Below, in pieces: positions 11,827-23,238 of a stretch of 64,000 nt of DNA; the first letter of the stretch is position 1, and each line of letters opens with the position of its first letter. The position numbers were made by a program, and so were the translations under genes. The stretch is taken from contig JAFREE010000075.1 in NCBI GenBank assembly GCA_019400425.1, forward strand, positions 55,218-119,217, read 5' to 3'. The notes below the pieces were generated by a model. The model searched no databases. It saw only the letters and a program-made list of their open reading frames with translations, and had not been told where the DNA came from. The DNA is from Hymenochaete sp. R1. Its lineage: Eukaryota > Basidiomycota > Agaricomycetes > Hymenochaetales > Hymenochaetaceae.

Positions 11827-14099
11827 ATGGTGACGACGACCTCGAACATCTACGCTGGCATCGACCTTGTCGAAGCTCGTCAGCTCATCGATCTTATGTC
11901 CAAAGCCATTGTGGAGCTGGAATATCAAGCTTCGGTGGACAAAGAGACGATGTACGAGGAGGCGCGGCAGAACAAAGCGAGTACTCCGATGCTCGTCATC
12001 GCAAGTGCAGCGGACCAGCTGAGTTCAGTCATCCGTCCTCCTCATATTGCGGTCAGCAAGCTAGCAAAGGGGGTGAGTTGAAGTGCCATCAGCACATCCT
12101 TTCGTCCTCTGCCCTCAGCTACTTCCACAATTCACGTAGCCTGTGACCCAGTTCTGACCTCTTTTTTTTTTAGTTCTACGTGCCAGCTACTCTCAGTGTT
12201 CTCATCGATGGGAATGTACCCGAAATAATTAGAGAGCTCAGTGTCCTCGCTTCCCATGGCATGGACGAAGGACTCGATAAAAGTACCAAAGGGATTAGAG
12301 TGGGTGATATTGAAGCTTTGTGTGGTATTGAGGCCTCGCGGCTTGGTGGGTATACGTTCTAATTTTTTCCCCGTGATAGAGCATTTAAACTATTTATTAA
12401 TATAAAGCACGGCTTCTCCGTTATCTGGCAACCCACCACATTTTCCGAGAGATCCCGCCTTTGACGTCTTCCAATGATCCCGCAGATGATCGCTTTGCAC
12501 ACACTCGCATGAGTGCAGCGCTTGACTCACGAGCGCCTCTCAGAGACATTCTAACTCCTGGTGGGATTCGCAACCTGCTGAGAATTGAGACCGGGCAGAA
12601 AGTTCTTCTGAGTGAACTCCATTCTGGGGAGGAAAGCTACGATGATGCGAGAGGTCGCTGGGCGAGAAAGTTTGGAAGAGAGGATAGAGGAGCAACAGTA
12701 GCAGCATATGTTGATTTCTTGTACGTTCGATTTCCTTCGGGGTTACCAGTCAAAAGCAGTATCCAGCTCACTGATCTCCTTTCTTGATACCTCGTTCCCA
12801 GCTCTAATGACATGATGTATGACACGAACGGTATGAAGGATGCCCTCCTTCCACTCCCAACCCCTGCGCATGCCTTGCGGGACGTCAACGGGGAATGTGC
12901 GGACGGGAAAGACCCCATTCGAAATAGGCCTATCGACCATCCTCTTCGGGGTGCTGTCCAATTTTCACGTGCAGGAGAGATGTTCCCACAAAGCGCAGCC
13001 GCAGCTGCAACTCGATCTCCAGATATCACTGCGAATGGTCACAAGAATTCGCGCTGCAATGGAGATAGCCGAGTAGAAAGGGACCCTGCGAACCTGTCGT
13101 ATTTTGGATGGCAAAACTTACCGGAGAACAAGCATATTCTTCATCGGTTTGGATGTGCATTAAAGACCTCGAGTGATTTCACACCTACGGACTCTATGTT
13201 GACTGGTACGTTCACACATTCTTCTGAGTGCGAGATTCTTCCAAGATGTCAGATGAATTGACTATGTACGCGATAGGTTTTGATTGGGGTCGTCTTCCAG
13301 CAGGGAGTATCATAATTGACATTGGAGGAGGCGTAGGCAGTGTCTCACTCCAAATCATGCAAGCGCATGAACATTTACGACTCATCGTCCAGGATCAGGA
13401 GACCGTTACTAAAAATGGACCTTTGGTAAGGAAATAGATATCTCCAAATGGGGTGTGCTCGTCTACTTACCCCTCCCCTCCCCCCCCCCCCCCCTCTCTT
13501 TTATTTGTAGTTCTGGAAGACCCATTACCCAGCTGCTCTAGAATCTTCCCGCGTCTCTTTCCAGGCTCACAACTTCTTTGACCCCCAGCCACCGTTCGCA
13601 GCCAATGGGCAAGACGCGCCGGCAGTCATCCTCATGCGAATGATCATGCATGACTGGAACGATGAGAAATGTGGTATCATCCTCAGGAACGCACGAGCTA
13701 TTGCGAACGCAGATACAAAGCTCGTCATCGTCGAGCTCGTTCTGACAAGGGCGTGCAGAGAGGTAGAAATCGAAGAACAGAAGAGTAATGGCGTGACGAT
13801 AACGAAGACTGAAGCTCCCGAACCGTTGCTCGCGAACTGGGGGACGGTCAATTCATTGGCTTACGCAACCGATATGTGTGTAAGTACTAGTACTCTCTCG
13901 TCCAGCTTTGACTGGATACAAAGACTCTGACGTGACGTGCGTTTTCCCTACATAGGTGCTTTGTGCGGGCAACGCAGCCGAGCGTACACTCTCAGCGTTC
14001 GACAAACTCCTTTCCAGTAACGGATGGCGACTGGAGACGATGCACTCCGCGACGAAGAGCTGGCACCCGTTCAACCAGCTCGTCGCCATTCCCGTTTAA
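11827..14099 (+). CDS. S-adenosylmethionine-dependent O-methyltransferase, tandem copy 1
   Basis: This is a plant-type (COMT-like) O-methyltransferase, as found in fungal secondary metabolism and phenolic detoxification; the substrate cannot be read from sequence. Seven exons (11827-12072, 12174-12345, 12408-12720, 12802-13205, 13277-13425, 13511-13879, 13956-14099) give 598 aa with consistent phases. The N-terminal winged-helix dimerisation domain includes LARLLRYLATHHIFREI. The SAM-binding motif I is IIIDIGGGVGS (about residue 390). The motif RMIMHDWNDEKC carries the expected catalytic-base histidine (about residue 474). A low-complexity, Ala/Asn-rich loop around residues 290-325 makes it longer than typical 350-480 aa family members. 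It is the same length and exon structure as the copy 6.3 kb downstream. The start ATG is shared by both copies (MVTTTSNIY). Confidence 0.92.
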
Positions 14100-17000
14100 C
14101 CTCCGTTGGGGGCGGAACGTATTATATATGATACTTGATATCAAAACCTTGTGCTTTCTGTGCTGTTGTTGTCTAAATAATAAACACAAAGTATTGTACC
14201 TGTGGTTAAGAAAAGTTCAATGGTTATACAGAAGTAGGATTAGTCGCAGACTAAGGAAATCATGCAATATTATTCGCTTCTACATCTTATGGACATTCGC
14301 AAAGGGTAGACGGACAAAGATACGCTCACTCAAATGGGCGAAAGCAATTCACTTTTGTACTACAATTTGGTGAATAAAATTAGTTACATTACGATCTGGA
14401 GGCTCGGAACTGAGTCGCTGTCTCTCTATTCTGTCATCCGATACGAATACTTGAACAAAAACTCGGTATATCAAATGGATGAAACAAAAGCACGATATAC
14501 TAAAAAATGATATGATTCACTACACATGAAGCTCAGGGACGGTCAACATCGTTTGTCTGAAAAGTAACGTATATTTTGAGTGTCGGCTGAAATGCAGTGG
14601 ACTGTTGTCGTATAACATACCAGTTTTTGAGAAGTATTGAGTCTTGGGAAAACGAAATCCTCGGATGAACGGATAAAGTCGAGCTGTAGTAAAGATTTAG
14701 GGCTAGCCCGAAGGCGAGCGGGGTGTGCTTATGTCGTTAGCAGGAGTTTGTTTTCATCAAGTCGTGCCAAACACGCCCTGCTCCATGTTTCGTAACTTGG
14801 TTCCCCCGCCGACGGCGAAACCAACGTCTGGATATTAATTTCCTTCTGGCTATATATCTACTGCAAGAAATCTGCCACATCCGTCCCTTGCATTCCGGTG
14901 CATCTCGCGCTGAGTTCTTCGAGTCTCGCAAGTTGCTAGAACCCGGTCGTAAGCTCTGTAAGGTGGTCAACTGGAACATAAACCACGACCACATTCTGAA
15001 AAAGGTCCGAAAGGTGAGCGATTGATCCCGACGTTACTTTATTATCAGTATCGATCAATTTCATTTCGACAAAAGTTTGTAAGTACAACAAAATATTTTG
15101 GACTTAGCCTCCTCCGGAACAAAAAAGGGATCAAACAGTAGAGTTGGCCGTGATACGTCAATGGAAAGAAGAAATACTTTGCAGTTGCTGAGGTTAGGCA
15201 TCACCAGAGCTTGAGCAAGTCGGAACACGACGTGCGGGGCAACGTCTTTAAAGATGCGGAAAGTCGTAACTCGAATCCTATTGCGAAAGACTCGAATCAC
15301 GAAAGGGTCGTCGATTGTTGCGTTAATTTTTGAACTATCGTTGTCGAAGCTTGCGGACCCAGGCTGAGACGCCGATAACTCCAGTAATATCGGTGTCATC
15401 AGGATGAGCCCTAAAAATCGGAGAAGAAACTGCGAGGCGTACCATTGTCATGGTTTGAATTTCCGATCACCAAAGAAATCAGGTTTGACATGCTCGAGCT
15501 CCATGGGACATGGCTAGATATACATATAGATGCCTGTACCTGGGAAATACAGTTATTTGGAGGAAGTTTACGGCAGTCGGAGATGCATTATGGTGCTCGA
15601 TGTTGGGTTCGACAGACGGAAGGGATTTGTCGGGAGCGATGCCTATCACATGTTTGAGTTTTTGCTTATAGGCGTAGCCCGAGAGCGACAGATGCTTCTT
15701 TCGATGGGTATACGGTTTTAACGAGCCAAGGCTTTCTTTGAAGGAACCGGACGCGTGTCTGTAGGAAAGGTGTAGTTCCAGAAGGCTTGATTTGTAGATG
15801 GATGTGAGGACCCTTTCTAACTTTGGGAGCCTGGGGCATTGCTACCACCGAGCGCTTGCTACACACGATAGTGTCTCGGAATTGACGGTCGACTAAAGCT
15901 GGTTCTATAGCTCCTTTTAGCCAGCGATGGCGATAGTAGTGAACTTCGATACATAAACTTCTCTAAGTATTCAATCGAGTAGTTCAGGGGTCACGGGTAT
16001 GACAGTGCGTTCGAGTGCAGAGATTTTGGCGACCGAAGACTGCTGCAGCGTTTCCAAGCCTTCCAACGGTCTCTTTAAGGAAGTAAGAGTCTTTTGACTC
16101 ATTAATAAAGCGTAAATGTATAATTCATCGACAAATCTTTGCAATGTGATCAGGTATCTTGAGCCAGGACGAGGATCTGGTGACTCACACTGCGAGATCT
16201 TGCACTTCCCCAGGCCACAGGTCGCATGCAATAAGTGCGCCGTCCTTCAGTTTCCTGCATGCTCTAATTATATTGTCGAGTTCATCTTTACCAAGATTTA
16301 TAGTCGAGAGAAGAATAAGCAAATGTGTGAGCACGCTGTAGAAAGAAGCAGCGGGAGTGGAAAGCAGAGATATTTCGCGACTGCAAAATGACCATGATGA
16401 CCTATGATGACATAATTACATAGAACTATTGGAAGCGCCCGCCAAAAGTGAGTGCGCGTCTTCGTAAGCGTGAGAATTTCGAACATTCCTTGTATCGTCT
16501 TTCATCATTTTGCGTCCTAATTTACCTTTTTCTCATTTAGATCAAGTCACTAATTAATGGAATGGAATAGTCGAAATTACGTATGCGAAGGAGTTGAGAC
16601 CAGATTTATTCACTAAAAATGAGCGATTCGCTGGAAAAAGAGTAGATGGTAAAACCGACGACACATACAGATGTTTAGCGGGTGCTTATAAACGAACCCG
16701 TCAGCATCTAGATATACAACTAGAGTATTGATATTACTACTATCGCGAGGGCGAAAACAGTTCGATACCATCTTGTTTTGTTTTGTTGTTTGTCGAATAC
16801 TCGTATTGAAGATGAGATGGCAATGTACATTGCCGGAGTCAGCCGAGGTAGCAGTTCCCACGCTTTTACCGCTAAGTCTGTTACACAGAGCCCGTCCGTT
16901 TTTTCACTCTCTCTACTCTCTCCCTCTTTGAGCTTCCTCCGTCTACGATTCCGCAAATATCAGCGAAGATCCCATGTACAGCATACTAGTATACGTAACA

Positions 17001-18105
17001 CCAACAACATTATCAGTGTCATTGACGAGACAAGGAACGGGTCGGAGCTATTCGAAAGATAACGGCGAGCGACGGTGATGGTCGCAAGCCATTCTCACAC
17101 CGAACAAACGTCAATCACCAGAGTCGAAGGTTGCTTCAGGAAACCGCAGAAACCATGACCTCGAGCGGCCTAGGGTCTACCCCGAGGCTAAACTTGGAGA
17201 ACGGAGAAGTGATTCAAATCATTATCATGAGATTATACTATCACACCAATTCAAAGCCGATTCAATTGTTTAAAACATGCTCAACTGATAGAGCAACCTG
17301 CTCTTACTTCTCATATACGCGCCCACTCGCACAGTCTCGGGATTGGATTGCATCTCCATGTGCGTGTGAACATCTTGTATGTGACTCTAATATACTGAAT
17401 GCTGCGTAACTCGTACCTAGTCTATTAATATATTTCCGGCATTCGGGTCATTTAACGTGTCCGGAATTCCCATCGCTCGCGAAGCCATTCTCTCTATTCA
17501 CTCTAGAGATGGCTGATCTCAAGGAAGAATGCGCAATACATCGAAGAGAGGTTATTATGGACACATCAGAGATTCTGATTGGCCTCAAGTAATGATACTC
17601 ACGCAATTTTCGGTCCCCGTGCCTCATCATCGTAATGCACTCTTACATTGAAGCTCTGTCCTATCTCTATCTTTTACTCTACGAAGTAAGTCCCGCGATC
17701 TCGGAGGCCAGACTGTTAGTCATACAGTCACATACGGGGTCTGGAAAAGCCATCTCTTCGATAAATTAGGTTTGGCTGTCTACAACTATTCATTACCGCA
17801 TACAAGATCTTATGTTGAAAAGTGCCGTAGGCAGAGAAAAATCTTGGATTATCCTCAATAACTCGCAGGCGAATGGTAGTTGTCTATCTCCTTCAGTTCC
17901 CTTCTCTAGCGAAGTATTCATTCTAATCTTGATGCCCAGTAACTGTGGCGTTGTATCTACGCTGACTTGCGTCAGGATTTATCCGAAATCGGAGACTTAG
18001 CAAGGAGAAAAAACCTCTTAAAAGTAGGCCCTCTTCCAGTCTTTTTATCTGTAGAGATACAACCCTTTCTTTCTTTCTACTATAGCCCCATTCGAACCCA
18101 ACATC
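14100..18105. other. Intergenic between the tandem O-methyltransferases
   Basis: AT-richer sequence with only short frames, apart from the relic at 14740-15400. The final 150 bases are pyrimidine-rich (TCTTTCTTTCT) and are probably the leader of copy 2. I find no further exon with family character. Confidence 0.4.
14740..15400 (-). pseudogene. Decayed gene relic B, sister of relic A
   Basis: This copy preserves more sequence than relic A. The frame at 15399-15061 reads 112 residues and includes FVIRVFRNRIRV and DVAPHVVFRLAQAL. It is followed in other frames by HLSDLFQNV and, after an in-frame stop, QLARLEELS. The stop inside GF*QLARL, where relic A reads GFEQLARL, shows decay. The order and spacing match relic A. 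The protein family is unknown to me. With the following O-methyltransferase it forms the second of two relic-plus-methyltransferase units. Confidence 0.5.
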
Positions 18106-20378
18106 ATGGTGACGACGACCTCGAACATCTACACTGGTATCGACCTTGTCGAGGCCCGTCAGCTCATCGATCTTATGTCTATATCCGTCGCAGAGCTGGA
18201 ACAGCAGGCTTCAACAGACAAAGAGACTGTGCTCAAGGAGGCGCGACAGAACAAAGCGAATACGCCCATGCTTGTCATCGCAAGCGCGGTGGACCAGCTG
18301 AGTTCAGTCATTCAGCCCCCTCATATCGCAGTCACCAAGCTGGCCTTAGGTGTGAGTACGGTTGCTACCCTGAAACTTGAATAGTGCCTTTTGTCCATAT
18401 AATGTCGTCGCTCTGAATGACATGTGGCCCACCTCTTACCCCTTCTCTAGTTCTATGTGTCCTCCGCTCTCGGTGTTCTCATCGACGGCAATGTTCCCGA
18501 GATCATAAGGGAGCTCTGCGCTCTCGCGTCACACGGCACAGACGAAGGCCTCGAAAAGTTCTCTAAAGGTGTTGCGGTGGGTGATATCGCAGCGCTGTGC
18601 GGTATAGAGCCTTCGCGGCTGGGTATGTAACTGCTGTACATCTTTTTCACTAAGCGTCTGATACATTTGAAGCACGGCTCCTCCGTTATCTGGCAACGCA
18701 CCACATTTTCCGAGAGATCTTGCCTTTGACGTCTTCCAATGATCCCGCAGACGATCGCTTTGCACACACTCGCATGAGTGCAGCGCTTGACTCACGAGCG
18801 CCTCTCAGAGACATTCTAACTCCTGGAGGGGTTCGCAACCTTTTAAGAATTGAGACTGGCCAGAAAGTTCTTCTGAATGAACTCCATTCTGGGGAGGAAA
18901 GCTACGATGATGCGAGAGGTCGCTGGGCGAGAAAGTTTGGAAGAGAGGACAGAGGAGCAACAATAGCAGCATACGTCGATTTCTTGTACGTTCGATTTAC
19001 TTCGGGGTTTACCAGTCAGAATCAGTATCCAGCTCACTGATCTCCCTTCATGATACCCGCTTCACATCTAGCTGCAACGACATGATGTACGACGCCGAAG
19101 GTTTGAACGATGCCCTTCTCCCACTCCCAACCCCCGCGCACGCCCTAAAGGACGCCAACGGCCAATGTGCAGACGGCAAAGACCCCATCCGCAACAGACC
19201 CATCGACCATCCGCTCAGGGGTCCCATTCAATTCTCACGCGCAGGAGAGATGTTCGCGGGAAGCGCTGCGGCCAAATCCCCGGCCGTTATTTCAAATGGT
19301 CTCAGGAACGGTGGCAGTATCGGAGTCAATGGGACGGGGACGGCTAGGGACCCGGCGAACTTGTCATATTTTGAGTGGCAGAACCTGCCGGAGAACAAGC
19401 ACGTTCTTCATCGGTTCGGGTGTGGATTGAAGGCTTCGAGTGATTTCTCGCCTTCGGACGCCGCTTTGACCAGTAAGTTAATTCCCCTCCGTGTGAAAGT
19501 CCTTTGGAAGATACCAGTCGTACTAACTTCTACTTTCTTTTCAAAAAAAAAACACGCGATAGGCTTCAACTGGAGTAGCCTTCCAGCGGGGAGCATCATA
19601 CTCGACATTGGAGGAGGCGTAGGCAGCGTTCCCCTCCAGATCCTACGAGCTCATGAGCATTTACGACTCATCGTCCAGGATCAGGAGACTGTTACTAAGA
19701 ATGGCCCCTCGGTAAGGCAACAGATATCTCCAAATGGGGTCATCACAGTACAGGCGTGCATCTGACCTCGCTCCTCCTTTAATTTGTAGTTCTGGAAGAC
19801 CCATTACCCAGCTGCTCTAGAATCTTCCCGCGTCTCGTTCCAAGCTCATAACTTCTTTGACCCACAGCCACCTTTCAAGGCCAACGGACGAGACGCACCG
19901 GCAGTCATCCTCATGCGAATGATCATGCACGACTGGAACGATGAGAAATGTGGTATCATCCTCAGGAACGCGCGAGCTATTGCGAACGAAGATACAAAGC
20001 TTATCGTCGTCGAGCTCGTTCTGACAAGAGCGTGCAGAGAGGTAGAAATTGAAGAGCAGAAGAGTAATGGCGTGGCGGTAACGAAGACTGAAGCTCCCGA
20101 ACCATTGCTCGCGAATTGGGGAACAGTCAATTCTCTGGCATACGCGACTGACATGTGTGTAAGTACCCGAACTCTCCCGTCCAGCTTCCACTAAATACAA
20201 AGACTCTGACGTGACGCGCCCTTTCCCTACATAGATGCTTTGTGCGGGCAACGCAGCCGAACGCAACCTCCCCGCCTTTGAGAAACTCCTTTCCAATAAC
20301 GGATGGCGACTGGAAACGATGCACTCCGCGACGAAGAGCTGGCACCCGTTCAACCAGCTCGTCGCCGTTCCCATCTGA
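18106..20378 (+). CDS. S-adenosylmethionine-dependent O-methyltransferase, tandem copy 2
   Basis: Paralog of the gene at 11827 with the same seven-exon structure: 18106-18351, 18451-18622, 18673-18985, 19072-19472, 19563-19711, 19790-20158 and 20235-20378, giving 597 aa. Exon lengths equal those of copy 1 except exon 4, which is three bases shorter. The SAM motif IILDIGGGVGS and the MIMHDWNDEKC catalytic region are intact, and I see no lesion. Identity to copy 1 is uneven: exons 3 and 6 and parts of introns 3 and 5 are nearly identical, while exons 1-2 and the exon 4 loop differ more. That suggests gene conversion after a tandem duplication. Cytosolic; substrate unknown. Confidence 0.92.
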
Positions 20379-22485
20379 TTCAGCGATCCTTTCGCCCCCT
20401 GGGGCTCTCTTCAAGTTTTTTCCCCAGACGGTCTTGCGGTAGCACTACGTTCGTCAAACCATGATAACTAATTCGATACTACCAAGCCGTATCTCGTCTC
20501 GTCTCGTCTCGCCTCCATCACCCTTCCGCCCATCCATCCGTTCCCTCGTACGCATTTTCTAACTCAACAATTAAAATGGTAGTGACGAAGGTTTGGAGTT
20601 TGGGATTACGATAAAATACTACTACAACTACTACAAAAAAAAAGCCGTTCGATATCTAAAATCTCTACTAGTACTTGTAAACGTTCCACTGGCACGGACC
20701 GTGACAAAGGACTCGGACGCGAATTCAACCTCGCGTCTCTTCTAGTTTCCGTTTCTATTTCTCATCTTGAGCTTATTCAATCTTTCTGTTCCCGTTCCGT
20801 TACTGTTTGCGTTCCGCTCCTTTTTTGTCGATCATCCATTTATGATACAGTTCTTGGTAAAGGATACAGGATACAATTCATATTCATGTTGATGAGGTTG
20901 ATGCCACTTGATGGTCGCATTTCGTCTATTTTTCCAAACCCGAGGAAGGCAAATCGATCGACCGACAAGTACCAATGAATCGATCGATAATAACTTATCC
21001 TTTCCTTCTCCGCGTCCTTCTTCTACATCTCTACATCTCCGTATCTCTCCAAGCTGTCGTCTCCGTCTTCACATGACTTACGTAACAAATACTCCCGAAG
21101 CATCCGGGGTCCGCTCAAGGGACGCGGACGGGGCGGCATTCGGAAAAAAGTTCGACTTCCGACTTGAAGTCTTGAACCCAACTTGTCTCGTTCATCCCAC
21201 ATCCCTATCCATCCCACTGGCAGTGGCTTGTCCATGTCCGTGTCCTGCAGTGGTTGTCTGTCTACTGTATGTGTGTTGGTCTTGGTCTTGTCTACCCCCT
21301 CGCTTAGACGTACATCCGATACTTCGATAGCAATTTCACGACTCTTGAAGACTTTCTTCTACAGTAGCGCCACTCACTGCTTCAGCTTCGTGGACATCGA
21401 CATCGTCTAACACGTCCACGTCCACGCCCTTCAAGTTACTCCTCACCTTCACACACCTAACCGAACCGAAGCATACCAAAGCATAAATAAACGACGCGCC
21501 ACGCTTGATATCAGATATCCCGTTGAGCCAAGAAATTAGAACCGAAACCAAAACAGGAGGACAAGGGGCGAAAGACGAAAGACGATGGATAATAGATAGC
21601 AAGAACGACGAGACAAGAAGAAATTCCTATACCGATACATTGGGGACGTCAAGAAACCGAAACCAAAAACATAACACGAAAATGAAAACACATAATCGAA
21701 GAACGAGGAACGAAGAACGAAACGACGATTTCGCAGCCGCCGTATGTTCCCCCGAAGTACCATCGGATGGGCCTACGGATAGCCGGGCGAGCCGACGGGG
21801 GGTGGGGGTTGGGGTTGGTCAACCAAAGCGAATGCAAATGGAAAGGAGACGAGAGCAAGATATGGAAACGGAAAGTGCGGTGGACGAAGGAAACTGGGGG
21901 GTGAGGAGGGGGGAATAAAAAATTCGTTCGTTCCTTTCTTTCTTATCGATACACGAGAATATAACGTGGGAAGGGGGGACACAACAACGCGAAGGGATCT
22001 CCGGAAATACAAGAAGAAAAAGGCGAAATACGAGATGCGAGGTATGAAAGGCGGCATCCGGCGCGTAAATGTGCAAGTGGTAAACGAAAGCGAAAGCAAG
22101 TCAAAGGGAACGGAACGAAAACTTTGCAACACAGCGAAACGGAGCGAAACGAACGGAAGGTGCCCGAGTCTGCGTCTATGTGGATGCCTACCAGTGCGCG
22201 GCTCGGCTCGAACTCGAAAGACCATCACGTCGATACACAAGTCGGAGGTCGATCATAAGGAAACGAAAGCGAAAGAAACGAAAGCAAAAGAGATGATGAA
22301 TGCTTCCACCCAACGCGATACGTGTCCCATACTTCCCCGTCTCATCCACCCACCGTTACCGGTACCGGTACCAGCAATAGCAGCCCCCATCTAGGCCAAC
22401 CACCAATCCCCCACTCACAGACCACACGAGCCTGAGACACGATACGCAAGGGACACACTGGCAGTGGCAGTCTCCAACCACCCCA
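20379..22485. other. Intergenic, start of repeat-rich block
   Basis: No gene is supported. Composition shifts here to purine- or pyrimidine-biased runs (TCTCG repeats near 20490, AAACGAAAGC-type runs near 22260). Long open frames on both strands reflect this bias. The 3' UTR of the minus-strand gene ending at 22486 is probably included. Confidence 0.4.
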
Positions 22486-23207
22486 TCACCCCATCACGAT
22501 CGACGACGCCCGCGTCCTCCGAATCTGCTGCTGCGAATGCTGCTGCGGGTGTAGGTGCGAGGGAGGAGACATCAACCCACCGGCGCCAGCCATCCCGTTC
22601 CCATTCCCGTTCCCATTACCATTACCGTTACCGTTACTAGTGCTAGTACTAGCAAGAAGCGCCGCAGGCGTCTGGAAAGTCGCCCCAACCCCAACCCCGA
22701 CTTCGGGACTACCAGAGCCCCCAGAACCCGAGCCGGAGCCAGAGACGGAACCAGATGCGAACTCTAAGCTATCCCGGCATTGGTCATGATCGTGAGTACG
22801 ATTTTGGTACCCATACGAAGAAGTCGAACGCGCCGACGCCGACGCCGTCGTGGATGTAGATGTTGGCGTCAGATACGCATGTGCTTGTACGCCTACGTAG
22901 TCTCCGTGTCCCGAGCCGCTACCATTTCCAGTATCGGTACGACTCTGACTGTGATGCTGGAGTTGGTGCTGATGCGCAGAGACGGCGCGAAGCGCCGCCT
23001 GCGAGCGGAGTTTCTGGATCGCGCTCGGTTTGTGTTGTTGTGAATGCTGCGATAGCGAGAGCACGTTCGGAGCCGAAGCCGAAGCTGAAGTCGAAACTGA
23101 AGCCGGGTACGGAGACTCGGAGAGCGGGGAACCTATGAACAGTGGGTTAAGTCTTTTGTCTTTTGTCTTCAGTCTTTAGTCTTCAGCCTGAGGATGGGGA
23201 CGGAGAC

Positions 23208-23238
<31 letters not shown>

